Under the pieces are notes generated by a model that saw only the letters and a program-made list of their open reading frames with translations, had not been told where the DNA came from and ran no database searches. 64,000 nucleotides of DNA from Gammaproteobacteria bacterium (GTDB lineage Bacteria > Pseudomonadota > Gammaproteobacteria > Enterobacterales > Alteromonadaceae). The DNA is taken from assembly GCA_018222985.1 (NCBI GenBank), contig JAAEZG010000006.1, positions 62,001-126,000 of the forward strand, given 5' to 3'. How positions within the stretch are numbered: the first letter of the stretch is position 1; each line of letters starts with the position of its first letter. Positions 28,887-38,500 of the stretch are shown here, piece after piece. The translations under genes and the position numbers were made by a program.

Positions 28887-30260
28887 TTAACGAACGAGTT
28901 TAAGTAGCGCTTTGGCTATATCGGTGTTGTCGATATAGCCTTTGAACGCCTCTGCGCCTGGGCCGGAAGCCATGACGGGCACATCTACGGCGGTGTGGCC
29001 ACCGGTGGTCCAGCCGGTGCGCGTGTGCTCGCTAATAATGCGAACCAGCACCTGATGAATAGGTTTCAAGCGGTCGCGGCCTTGCAGCTCTTTATCTAGT
29101 TTCACTTCGCCTAATTGCTTCCACTGTTTGCTGGTAAGTCTAAACGCCAGCTTGTCTTCCACGTACGCGCGCCATTGCTGGCGAGGCACGTCGAATAAAT
29201 GGGTCGCTATACCTTCAATAGACTGACTAATGGCATTCACTTTGTCAGAATACCAAGCGTATTCACCGCCTTGGCCAAGGGTTAAGCCACCCGTTGAGTG
29301 GTCGGCGGTAATCACTAACAAAGTGTTCGGGTGCTCAGCGATGTAGTCACGGACAACTTGTACCGCCGCGGCAAAGTCAGCCATTTCATGCACCGCACAG
29401 GCAATATCGTTGGCATGGCCGCACCAATCAATCATGCTGCCTTCAACCATCAGCGCAAACGGCTTACCCTTGGTGGCGCTTTGTTCGGTTAATAGGCGCA
29501 AGGCATGGGTGGTCATGTTGGCTAAACGGCCAGGTTTATCGTCAATGGCAAATGGCAAAGCTTTTGGCGCAAACAAGCCCATGACTGGTGTTTGCGTGTG
29601 CTCGGCCAAATCGTCCAAGCTAGTAACAACCGGTAAACCTTGCTGCTCAAGTTCAGGTAACCAATTTTTGTCATCGCGGTGAAAGTAATCGTAACCGCCG
29701 CCCAGTAGTACGTCGAAACGCCAACCGCCATTAGCAACTTGCGTTGCATACGAATCAGCAATGTCGTTGTACAAATCGCGCGACGGGTGGTGGGTAAAGA
29801 AACTTGCTGGGGTGGCGTGATTGACCTGCACGGTTGCCACAGCGCCCGTGGCCCAGCCGTGGTCGCGCGCAAGCTCCATTAAGGTGCGTTGTGGCGCTTG
29901 GTTAGTATCAACGCCAATGGCTCCGTTATAGCTTTTTACCCCGGTCGCCAATGCGGTAGCACCGGCGGCTGAGTCGGTTACCCAGGTGTCGTCATCTGGG
30001 TAGGTGGTTGCCGCACCAACTAATAAGTCATCAAACGGCGTTTTAGCCAATTGCTCGTCGCCAAGGGTGCTCATGGCATAGCGGTATGCTGAAATATATT
30101 CAAAGCCCATACCATCGCCAATCATAAAAATAATATTAGGGCTTGGTGCTGCAGGTGTTGCTGCTTCTGGGGCTGACGGAGCCGTGCTAGCACAACCGAG
30201 TAGTGCGGTGCTAGTTATTGCGGCCGCCAAGATACGCATTGAATGGTTCATAATAGTCAT
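28887..30260 (-). CDS. Alkaline phosphatase lipoprotein
   Basis: This 457-residue protein has a lipoprotein signal (ALLGC near residue 22). The alkaline phosphatase fold is supported by IIFMIGDGMG (metal-binding Asp), VTDSAAGATALATG with the nucleophilic serine, MVEGSMIDWCGHANDI and VITADHSTGGLT (metal ligands), and TTGGHTAVDVPV with the late metal-binding His. It should release phosphate from organic phosphomonoesters in the periplasm. Starts at 30260, 30251 or 30239 are possible; none has a strong ribosome site. It converges on the AsnB-like gene with a 4-bp gap. Confidence 0.92.
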   Translation of the reverse strand: MTIMNHSMRILAAAITSTALLGCASTAPSAPEAATPAAPSPNIIFMIGDGMGFEYISAYRYAMSTLGDEQLAKTPFDDLLVGAATTYPDDDTWVTDSAAGATALATGVKSYNGAIGVDTNQAPQRTLMELARDHGWATGAVATVQVNHATPASFFTHHPSRDLYNDIADSYATQVANGGWRFDVLLGGGYDYFHRDDKNWLPELEQQGLPVVTSLDDLAEHTQTPVMGLFAPKALPFAIDDKPGRLANMTTHALRLLTEQSATKGKPFALMVEGSMIDWCGHANDIACAVHEMADFAAAVQVVRDYIAEHPNTLLVITADHSTGGLTLGQGGEYAWYSDKVNAISQSIEGIATHLFDVPRQQWRAYVEDKLAFRLTSKQWKQLGEVKLDKELQGRDRLKPIHQVLVRIISEHTRTGWTTGGHTAVDVPVMASGPGAEAFKGYIDNTDIAKALLKLVR

Positions 30261-30323
30261 CGTTTTTTAGCCAATAAACATGCCGCCGATAATACCATGA
30301 GCTTATGACATTTGGGTGACCAA

Positions 30324-31181
30324 TTAGTCGAGCTCACAGCTTTGTTCCGCAACTTTCCAAACCACAGGTTCCCAGTAGCCGCCGTCGCGACGCGAGAAAC
30401 GCTTTTCACGAATAAAGTGGGCGGCAATATAATAGGTGGTATTTGGCTCAACAGTCAGGTTAAGAAATTTTTCCTGATCGATGCCTGGGCCGCGGCGCAA
30501 TAATGGGTCGGAAATAAGTTCATGAACCCCCACTTGGTGCTGCCCCGAGGGTAATTTAAAATTTGGGTTACTGGTACGAACGTTGTCGCCGTTAATGGTA
30601 TTGATAAACGCTGGGTAGAAATCACGGGTTTCTGGCGGCGTAAAAAACACGCTGATGCGCCCACAATTGGTGTGGGTCGTGGCGGTTGAATTTGGCACGG
30701 TGGTTTCACTTAAGCGGTTATCCACCTCTAGGCGCCAACCGGGAATGACTGTGGCTTTTGCGATACCGGAGAGTTTGGTGCTGCTGCCCTCGCGCATAAC
30801 AGTAATGCTAAAAGCTTCATTGTGTTCAAGGCGTTCAAAGGCGGCTAAGGTTGCCGCTAGTTCTTGTGGATTAATGCCTGTGTTGTTGATATGCGTCAGC
30901 CGATCACCCACCATAACCCCCATGGTCGCTGCAATAGAGTTGGCGCGAACGGACAACACCTCGCCATTGGGTTGAATAATGGCCCCCCAATCAATAAAAC
31001 TACGCGCCGGTTCGGCAATAACGACACGCTCTTGCGAACCGTAGGCTTTGCTTGCCGCAATTGCAGCTGCACGCGCACTTTCACGAGCTTCTTGCTGTTG
31101 CGCGGTAGCTGCTGATGAATTGCTTAACAGCGCTGTTGCACCGAACAACACCATCAATACAGATACAGACGAGTGCTTCAT
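30324..31181 (-). CDS. Exported PDZ-domain protein
   Basis: This 285-residue protein has a signal peptide (about residues 5-27). The central PDZ-like domain (about 70-130) reads WGAIIQPNGEVLSVRANSIAATMGVMVGDRLTHINNTGINPQELAATLAAF, the usual carboxylate-loop and 'GD.i..iN' pattern. The C-terminal part is beta-rich (PAFINTINGDNV...LPSGQHQVGVHELI...TTYYIAAHF) and resembles MalM-like surface domains, but I would not name it. It is the last gene of the sigma / anti-sigma-like operon, 11 bp downstream, which suggests an envelope-stress role. Confidence 0.68.
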   Translation of the reverse strand: MKHSSVSVLMVLFGATALLSNSSAATAQQQEARESARAAAIAASKAYGSQERVVIAEPARSFIDWGAIIQPNGEVLSVRANSIAATMGVMVGDRLTHINNTGINPQELAATLAAFERLEHNEAFSITVMREGSSTKLSGIAKATVIPGWRLEVDNRLSETTVPNSTATTHTNCGRISVFFTPPETRDFYPAFINTINGDNVRTSNPNFKLPSGQHQVGVHELISDPLLRRGPGIDQEKFLNLTVEPNTTYYIAAHFIREKRFSRRDGGYWEPVVWKVAEQSCELD

Positions 31182-31192
31182 AGTCTATGCTC

Positions 31193-31576
31193 CTACTGGG
31201 TTGCTTGCAGCGCTTGTGGTGAAGTGAGTTGCGCACGTTGTTGCCATAAACTGTCGAGCGTTGCGGTGTCTGCACCACGTAACAGCGCTAACTGAATTTG
31301 TTTATCCAGTTGGGTTAATCGATAGTTATCGGCTAGTAACATTGGCTGCTCCAAGTTGGTGGCTACGCTTCGCGCTGGGCTAGGCGGCTGCTGTTGCCAA
31401 CCTAAGTAGGTTACCGCAACGACGAGGGCGGCGGCCGTTGCTAACCACCATAAACGCTGACTGATTGGCTGGGGCTTCGGGGCAATCTGCTGCCATGCCA
31501 ACTCAATCGTGTTTGCCTGTTCATCAACATGTTTATGCCAGCGCTGCTGCAGCGCTTGTTCATCACGACTTTTCAT
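31193..31576 (-). CDS. Single-span membrane protein, putative anti-sigma factor
   Basis: From ATG 31576 (with GAGGAG in front) the protein has 127 residues: a ~40-residue cytoplasmic part, one membrane helix (about residues 43-60) and a periplasmic tail. It has no recognisable zinc-binding (ZAS) motif. The assignment as anti-sigma factor rests on its size, topology and a 14-bp overlap with the ECF sigma gene, not on sequence similarity. Confidence 0.55.
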   Translation of the reverse strand: MKSRDEQALQQRWHKHVDEQANTIELAWQQIAPKPQPISQRLWWLATAAALVVAVTYLGWQQQPPSPARSVATNLEQPMLLADNYRLTQLDKQIQLALLRGADTATLDSLWQQRAQLTSPQALQATQ

Positions 31577-32126
31577 GTTGCTCCTCACTCAAATAACGAT
31601 GTAACTTGATTAATGCGCGGCGATACTGTTGGCGTATGGTTGCTGGCGGTGTGTGGGTTAATTCGGCAATTTCTTGGTGGCTATAACCCTCGCCAACATA
31701 TAACCAAACAATACTGCGCTCATGGTCATCAAGTTGCTTAATTAACTGCTCAACATCCGCTAATTGTGTCAACCAGTCAGCCATGCTGTGCCATGTCGGG
31801 TCGGCCACCTCGGGAAGATTCGAGCTGCTTTGCGGTTGCTGCACTCGAAAGTGTGCCAGCGCGGTGCGAATGGTTAACTGCTTCAACCAACCGCCAAATG
31901 CTTGTGGCTGACGAACTTGATGCATTTTTCGAAAGGTTTGAATAAACACGTCTTGGGCAAGATCGCGTGCTAACTCGCGGTCATGGCATAAGCCCATTAA
32001 CGTGCGCAACACCGCAGGCTTGTAGGTTTCAAAAACAACCCGTTGTGCCTGTTGTCTGCCGCGCACGGCGGCTTTAAAAATGCTAGGGCTGAGTTCACAG
32101 CCGAAACCCTTTGGAGTTGCGCCCAA
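31563..32126 (-). CDS. ECF-type RNA polymerase sigma factor
   Basis: The 187-residue protein has sigma region 2 (about residues 30-100: YKPAVLRTLMGLCHDRELARDLAQDVFIQTFRKMHQVRQPQAFGGWLKQLTIRTALAHFR) and region 4 (about 125-180: LDDHERSIVWLYVGEGYSHQEIAELTHTPPATIRQQYRRALIKLHRYL), and lacks regions 1 and 3. The only in-frame start before region 2 and after the upstream stop codon is TTG 32126, with AAGG nine bases upstream. That AAGG is buried in a 13-bp inverted repeat. The operon continues with a membrane protein and a PDZ protein. Confidence 0.9.
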   Translation of the reverse strand: MGATPKGFGCELSPSIFKAAVRGRQQAQRVVFETYKPAVLRTLMGLCHDRELARDLAQDVFIQTFRKMHQVRQPQAFGGWLKQLTIRTALAHFRVQQPQSSSNLPEVADPTWHSMADWLTQLADVEQLIKQLDDHERSIVWLYVGEGYSHQEIAELTHTPPATIRQQYRRALIKLHRYLSEEQHEKS

Positions 32127-32131
32127 TTCAG

Positions 32132-32193
32132 TTCGCCTTTGTTGTGTTCCAATAACGCTTACCTAACAATACGTAAGATGCAACAAAGGCGAA
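32132..32193 (-). promoter_or_regulatory. Nested hairpin covering the ECF sigma ribosome-binding site
   Basis: A 13-bp perfect inverted repeat pairs TTCGCCTTTGTTG (minus strand, 32193-32181) with CAACAAAGGCGAA (32144-32132). The second arm contains the AAGG of the sigma gene, whose TTG start is at 32126. A smaller stem, CTTAC (32177-32173) with GTAAG (32162-32158), lies inside. The 97-bp gap after the nuclease gene holds nothing else. There is no U-tract. Translational control is inferred. Confidence 0.5.
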
Positions 32194-32223
32194 AGCTGTG
32201 ACACGATTTTTTAGTTTCGTACG

Positions 32224-34008
32224 TTAAAACTGAATGTCCGCATACACTGGGTCATGGTCTGAAGAGCGATAGGGCGATGGCGCATACCACTGCGGGTTGT
32301 TTGTTGCACGATCGTACTGCAATAACGTTGGCTCATCGGCATTGATGGACCATTTTGCTTGGTTGACCACACGGCCGGTTAACGGGCTCGACACCAAGAG
32401 GTGATCAAGGCTGCCTGCTTGGGCGTCATAAACATAGCTGTATGCTTGTGGGTTAAAGGCATCAATGCGGTTGTAATAGCCAGCAGCCAACAATGCTTGA
32501 ATAGGGTCTTCTTGCGCATAGGCGTTAAAGTCGCCCATTAACACGCGTAAGCCATGACGTTTCAGGTCTGGGTGAGCGTTAAGAAATGCCGCCAAACGTT
32601 TAGCAGACTCGGTGCGCACGGCATTCCAGCAGCCTTGGCCGTCTTGTTGATTGGCATTGGGGTTTGCAGCGTCACGTGGACAACTACCTTTTGATTTAAA
32701 ATGATTCACCGCAACCACTAAATTTTCAACGGTGTTCATCGGCGCGAAGCGTTGAATTAACGGTAACCGACTGCGGGTACCAAAAGGTGCCTCGGTAATG
32801 GTCAACGGTTGCCCTTGCGGGCTGACCTTGTCACTGCGATAAATTAACCCGTTGGTAATACTGTCATCACCAAAATTGTTCACGCCGGCGCGTACAAAGC
32901 GCCATGGTTGGCCGGTATGTTCAGCCAAGGCGGTGGTTAATTGATAAATCGCACTGTGCTTATCGTAACCGTCGTTTTCAATTTCCATCAGACCAATAAT
33001 ATCGGCATTCAATTGGCTTAACGCGGCGATGATTTTGTCATGTTGGCGTTTAAAGTCAGCTGCAGTCTTAGCGCCGCGCTCGGTTGGAAAGGTTTTCTCG
33101 GCGCCGTTACCGTTGAAGTAATTCAATACATTAAATGCTGCAACGCGAACCGCATTAGTGGCCGGCGCTGCTGGCGCTGCTGGGCGTTGATTGGCTTCAA
33201 CCACGGTCACAGCACTTGTTGGTTGTAACCGGTACGATCCTTTGAACTCATTCAGTACACCGATTACAGGTGCAATGACATCGCCACTGCGTAAACTGTT
33301 CTCGGCCGTCAGTGCCGGCTGTGGCACACTTATTTGTGCTGGGTTAGGCGCTAAATTATCGTCAATAACTAACCGCGCCAAGCTATTGGCATGCGCTTGT
33401 GCTTGCGCCTCAGCGCCTGGCTTGTGATGTTGCGTTGGCGTGTATAAACGCATGGGAGCTACATCAAATTGGCCGTGGCGTTGCAGTTGATAGTGACCGT
33501 TTACGGTAAGCGACTGTGTGAGTGACAGCAACATGCCTTCAACGGCTTCAAATGCTTCAGTGGCTGCAACTGGCAGCGTAAACGGCGTCGCTTCAATGGG
33601 TTGTGCGGATGCGCAAACTGCGCTTGCAGTAATGTTTTGCAACTGAGTGACGCCATTGAGCTCTTGCACAACGCCGGTAAGATACACCACGTCGCCAACC
33701 TTCACGGTGGCATTTTGCTCGGCGATAAATAAGCCGTTTGAGGTTGCGGTATTGTTGTCGTCGTCAGCCTTTGCGCTCTGAATGAAATAGCCACCTAACT
33801 GGTCCGCACGGTGCCAATTAGCCGTGACAATGCCACGTGTTGTCAACGTTTGGTCTAGCAATGGCGACACAGCACCGCTGCCTTGAATGTGCGGAATAGG
33901 TGTCATGTCAGCGTCACATAAAGCCGGCTTATTTAACTGAGCACAGCTGCTTAACAGCAGTAACGATAGGCTACTTACGCTTAGGCGTACGATATTTTTG
34001 TTGTTCAT
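32224..34008 (-). CDS. ExeM/NucH-type extracellular endonuclease (lipoprotein signal)
   Basis: This 594-residue protein has a lipoprotein-type signal (LLLLSSC, C22), an N-terminal OB-fold-like region (about 35-150: LLDQTLTTRGIVTANW...GGYFIQSAKADDDNNTATSNGLFI), then an endonuclease/exonuclease/phosphatase domain (about 285-594). The nuclease domain shows VAAFNVLNYFNG, IIGLMEIENDGYD, VNHFKSKG, LMGDFNAYAQEDP and the closing SSDHDPVYADI. ExeM and NucH-like enzymes degrade extracellular DNA. Its start lies 38 bp inside the upstream marR-like gene. Confidence 0.88.
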   Translation of the reverse strand: MNNKNIVRLSVSSLSLLLLSSCAQLNKPALCDADMTPIPHIQGSGAVSPLLDQTLTTRGIVTANWHRADQLGGYFIQSAKADDDNNTATSNGLFIAEQNATVKVGDVVYLTGVVQELNGVTQLQNITASAVCASAQPIEATPFTLPVAATEAFEAVEGMLLSLTQSLTVNGHYQLQRHGQFDVAPMRLYTPTQHHKPGAEAQAQAHANSLARLVIDDNLAPNPAQISVPQPALTAENSLRSGDVIAPVIGVLNEFKGSYRLQPTSAVTVVEANQRPAAPAAPATNAVRVAAFNVLNYFNGNGAEKTFPTERGAKTAADFKRQHDKIIAALSQLNADIIGLMEIENDGYDKHSAIYQLTTALAEHTGQPWRFVRAGVNNFGDDSITNGLIYRSDKVSPQGQPLTITEAPFGTRSRLPLIQRFAPMNTVENLVVAVNHFKSKGSCPRDAANPNANQQDGQGCWNAVRTESAKRLAAFLNAHPDLKRHGLRVLMGDFNAYAQEDPIQALLAAGYYNRIDAFNPQAYSYVYDAQAGSLDHLLVSSPLTGRVVNQAKWSINADEPTLLQYDRATNNPQWYAPSPYRSSDHDPVYADIQF

Positions 34009-34471
34009 AGGTTCCTACTTCAAGTACGTCTGCGGCATCAAGTCGTTCCGCGTCCATCATGGTGGCAATTCGCTGCATGCCTGCAACTAATTGTGATTGT
34101 TCCCAATCAGCGAGTGCTTGGAATTTGTGAATAAAGTCTTCTTGCAACGGGCGTGGTGCTTCTGCAAGGCGCTGCCGGCCACGCTCGGTAAGCGATAACA
34201 CCACCCGGCGGCGGTCTTGCACGCTGCGCTCACGATGAATAAGCTCGCGATGTTCTAACCGGTCAATGACATTACTAACGGTTGCGGGGCTTAAGGTAAT
34301 GTTTTGTGCCACTGAGCTGGCCGTAATACCTTCAGGGGCAGCGGCAATTTCGCGCAATATGAGCAGCTGAGGCGCGGTAAGCCCGGTGCGCTTATTTAAC
34401 TGCTTTGAGTACAAGTCTGTTGCGCGAATGACTTTGCGCAGAGCTAGCAACAGTTCTTCGTACTTTTCCAT
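33971..34471 (-). CDS. MarR-family transcriptional regulator
   Basis: This 166-residue protein has a winged helix: LTAPQLLILREIAAAPEGITASSVAQNITLSPATVSNVIDRLEHRELIHRERSVQDRRRVVLSLTERG, where the DRRRV wing is diagnostic of MarR. Helices at both ends would form the dimer interface. It overlaps the nuclease gene by 38 bp and follows csiV by 27 bp, so it may control the nuclease. Its ligand is unknown. Confidence 0.9.
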   Translation of the reverse strand: MEKYEELLLALRKVIRATDLYSKQLNKRTGLTAPQLLILREIAAAPEGITASSVAQNITLSPATVSNVIDRLEHRELIHRERSVQDRRRVVLSLTERGRQRLAEAPRPLQEDFIHKFQALADWEQSQLVAGMQRIATMMDAERLDAADVLEVGTYEQQKYRTPKRK

Positions 34472-34498
34472 AAGTAATATCCGTGAAATTTCGGTGTA

Positions 34499-35572
34499 TT
34501 AACGCCGTGCTGACAAATCAGTGCGACGAATTTGCACCACCAGCCCTAAACGCGGATGGTCAAAATAATGAGTTTCATGACTAATAACCCGACGCAATTG
34601 GCTCAACCGGTAACTGCGTAGAAAGGTTGAGTTTAACTGCGGCTGCAACGCTTGTTCGACTTGGGCTGCTAGTTCGCGTTGATTAAATTGTACGCGTTGC
34701 GGTTCACGCAGTTCTAAGTCGCTGTCGATATGCAAATAATTGCCGACCAAATACACGTGCAAGGTACCATCAAGCTCCCATACCGGCTGCGGACGCTGCG
34801 AACGTTCTCTGAGCTCAAGCAGTGGTGGTGGGTTTGGTGTGCGATGGTCGCGATAGCTTAACTGCAGCTGTTGCTGCTCGACACGCCCAAATAATCCTTC
34901 TAGCTCTTCAAATAGCTGCGGGATGTAGCTTTCAGCGTTATCTGCGGCTACCGTAAGCGGCACAAAGGGGGGCTGCTGATAACCGTTAGGCAAAAAGTCT
35001 GGGCCAAAATTACGCCCGCCAAAGAGCCGCACACTATAATTTTCTGTGCGATTAAAAACCGGTGTGCGGTAGGTTGCATGCAATAACGGAGTACCCACAT
35101 TACGACGCTCTAATTGCTCACGAAATTCAGTGAACTCAAATGTTGTTTCGGCGAGTAAAAACGGGCCTGGCTGGGTGTGCATATCGCCACCAAAGCCATT
35201 AATGACGGTGGCCGGGGCCTGCTTAAAGCCACTCATGATACGAGCTGGGTCATACCACACTGAGTTTGGATCAAGCTCTTCTTGTTGTGCGCAAAAAACT
35301 GGGCGTGCCAGCGTGTCGGTTGGGCACACATCAAGGGCATGTAAAAAGGCACTAAAGTCGGGCGCGTAAAATGCGGATAACACATCATTGTGCGCGTCAA
35401 ACTGGCGTGGAGGGTGCCAAGGGAAGCTTTCGTTTTCACTATTCGGTGCGTGTTTGAACACGAGCACCTCAACATCGAACCAGCGCCAATCGGCAGGTGA
35501 TTGCTGGGCCAAAGCGCTAGCGCTGCAAAGCCCCATCACCGCCAATATGCTGTTACGCAACCATGCTGTCAT
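34499..35572 (-). CDS. csiV: CsiV-family periplasmic protein
   Basis: This 357-residue protein has a signal peptide (about residues 7-22, ending ALA). The mature start, WRWFDVEVLVFKHAPNSENESFPW, is the typical opening of CsiV. In Vibrio cholerae CsiV takes part in peptidoglycan assembly through LpoA/PBP1a. It lies 2 bp downstream of mfd, the usual context in this order. The C-terminal part shows LHVYLVGNYLHIDSDLELREP and HPRLGLVVQIRR, typical of the second domain. Confidence 0.82.
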   Translation of the reverse strand: MTAWLRNSILAVMGLCSASALAQQSPADWRWFDVEVLVFKHAPNSENESFPWHPPRQFDAHNDVLSAFYAPDFSAFLHALDVCPTDTLARPVFCAQQEELDPNSVWYDPARIMSGFKQAPATVINGFGGDMHTQPGPFLLAETTFEFTEFREQLERRNVGTPLLHATYRTPVFNRTENYSVRLFGGRNFGPDFLPNGYQQPPFVPLTVAADNAESYIPQLFEELEGLFGRVEQQQLQLSYRDHRTPNPPPLLELRERSQRPQPVWELDGTLHVYLVGNYLHIDSDLELREPQRVQFNQRELAAQVEQALQPQLNSTFLRSYRLSQLRRVISHETHYFDHPRLGLVVQIRRTDLSARR

Positions 35573-35574
35573 AA

Positions 35575-38500
35575 CTATCCTCGTGCGAATTCTTCAAGTA
35601 ATGACTCTACCAGTTTCAGGCGGCTTTGAGTATCTTCAATTTTCCCAAGATAACGTAAACGGTTCGGGCCCTCGAGGCGGTATAAATTCGGTTGTGACTG
35701 AATTAAACCAATGAGTAGCTGCGGAGAAACACGAGTGTCATCTGCAAACTCAAAGTTAATACCTAGCGGGCCGCCGTCTATTTTACGAATACCCAGTTTA
35801 CCCGCGCGATTACGCAGCTCGGTCACGCGAATGAGGTTTTTCACGGCATCTGGCAACAAACCAAAACGGTCAATCAGCTCAACTTGAATTTCATGTAGGC
35901 CTTGGCTGTCATCGCTACTAGCTATGCGCTTATATAAGCTTAAGCGGGTGTTTACATCGGCAATGTAGGTGTCTGGCAACAAAGCGGGCACACGTAAATC
36001 GACTTCGGACTGCGCTTTTAGCAGTTGATCGAGGGCCGGTTGCTTGCCGTCGCGCAGCGCGGTGACAGCTTGTTCAAGCATTTCCATGTACAGCGTAAAG
36101 CCAATGGTTTCAATTTGGCCGCTTTGCTCATCACCAAGCAGTTCACCAGCGCCTCGAATTTCTAAATCGTGAGTTGCCAACATAAAACCAGCGCCCAAGT
36201 CTTCTAGCTGTGAAATAGCCTCAAGGCGCTTCAAGGCGTCTTTGGTCATACGCTTAGGCGGCGGGGTAAGTAGGTATGCGTACGCTTGGTGATGCGAGCG
36301 GCCAACCCGGCCGCGAAGTTGGTGCATTTGTGCCAAGCCAAGATGATCGGCACGGTCCATGACAATGGTATTTGCGGTTGGTACGTCAATACCGGTTTCG
36401 ACAATTGTGGTGCACACCAAGACGTTATAACGCTGATGATAAAAGTCCGACATTATGCGCTCGAGCTCACGCTCACGCATTTGTCCGTGGGCTACGGTTA
36501 TGCGTGCTTCGGGAACTAGCTCTGCCAGTTTTTCAGCTGTTTTATCAATGGTTTCGACATTGTTGTGTAAGAAATACACCTGCCCACCACGCAGAATTTC
36601 GCGCAATATGGCCTCACGAATGGTTGGCTCGTCATATTCACGCACAAAGGTTTTCACCGCTAATCGTTTCGCCGGTGGGGTGGCAATAATCGATAAATCA
36701 CGTACGCCCTGCATGGCCATGTTGAGTGTTCGTGGTATCGGTGTTGCGGTTAAAGTAAGAATATCGACGTCGGCGCGAAGCTTCTTAATGGCTTCTTTTT
36801 GACGCACCCCAAAGCGGTGTTCCTCGTCGACGATCAGTAGCCCTAAGTCTTTAAATTTCACGTCGGCGCTGAGTAACTTATGAGTGCCAATAACCAGGTC
36901 AATTTTGCCTTCGGCCATGTCATCGAGAATTTTCTGGGTTTGTTTGCCAGTTTTAAACCGCGACAGAACTTCAACGCGAATGGGCCAATCAGCAAAACGA
37001 TCCTTAAAGTTTTCGTAGTGCTGCTGCGCAAGTAAGGTGGTGGGTACTAGCACCGCCACTTGTTTATTGTCATTCACGGCAACAAAGGCAGCGCGCATGG
37101 CGACCTCGGTTTTACCGAAACCTACGTCGCCGCACACTAAACGGTCCATGGCGCGGTCCGACTGCATGTCGCCGAGCACACCGGCAATGGCGGCTTGTTG
37201 ATCGTCGGTTTCCTCGAATGGAAAGCTGGCGGCAAAGCGCTGATATTCGTTTTGATCAAGTTGATATTTGTAACCGGGCTTGGCCTCACGGCGGGCGTAC
37301 ACGTCTAATAATTCGGCGGCCACGTCACGAATTTTTTCAGCCGCTTTACGTTTGGCTTTTTCCCACTGGTCATTGCCTAGTTTGTGCAACGGTGCTGAGC
37401 TTTCTTCGCCGCCGCTGTAACGGCTGAGTACATGTAAGGCGGCAACCGGCACATACAACTTACTGTTGTTGGCATATTCAATGGTGACGAACTCGGTGGT
37501 GACGCCGCCGGTGTCTAAGGTTTGTAAGCCTTGGTAGCGGCCGACACCGTGATCAATATGGACCACCGGCTGACCAATGCGCAATTCCGCTAGGTTACGC
37601 ACCATATTTTCGGCATTAACGGTGGCTTTTTGGTCGCGACGACGGCGCTGGGCAATGCGTTGCCCGAGTAACTCGGTTTCAGTAATGACCAGCAGTTTGT
37701 GTTCAGGCAGTGCAAATGAGTTGATAATGGGGCTAACACTGACGCCGCACGGGTCATCGCCGTCAACAAAGCTTTGAAAGGTTTCAAACTCAGCCAAGCC
37801 GAATTGCAGCGGCGCTAATAATTCGCGTAAAGTTTCGCGGCGCCCAGCCGACTCCACCAGAAATAGTACCCGGTAGTTGGCATCAAACGCGTTAGCCAAG
37901 CGCTGCTGTAGGCTCTCGAGCGGGTTTTTCAGCTGGTGATTAACGGCTATTTCGCCAATGGCTTCACTGGCAAACTGCTGCGGCCCAGGTTGCGGCTTAT
38001 CACCGGGTACCATCGCGCGTATGCGCGGCATGGCTTTAAACGCCCCATGCACTTGGTCAACGTTAAGGTACAACTGCTGTGGCGGTAGCAAAGGGCGTAG
38101 GGGGTCATAGCGACGTTGTTCGTAGCGTTGGTTAATGTCATGCCACAAATGGTCAAGGCTGCCTTGTAAATCACCGAAACTAACCAACAACGTATTGTCT
38201 GGTAAATAATCGAATAGTGTTGCGGTTTGTTCGAAAAATAGCGGCAAGTAGTATTCTATGCCGCCTGGAAATTGCTGATTCGACACTTGGTAATACACAG
38301 AATCGCGCGCGTTCGAGGCTTCAAATTGCTCTCGATAGTTGGCCCGAAAACGCTCAATAGCCGTAGTGTGGGTTGGAAACTCGTGCGCCGGAAGTAGATT
38401 AATGGCGTCAATTTCACCCGCAGAAAGCTGAGTATCTGGGTCAAAGGTGCGAATGGAGTCCACTTCGTCATCAAAAAAGTCAATGCGAAAAGGCGCTGCG

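Noticed and set aside
32127..32160. Sigma-E-like promoter (GGAAC) for autoregulation of the ECF gene
   Set aside because: A GGAAC is present but no correctly spaced -10 element follows, and it would place transcription start beyond the ribosome site.
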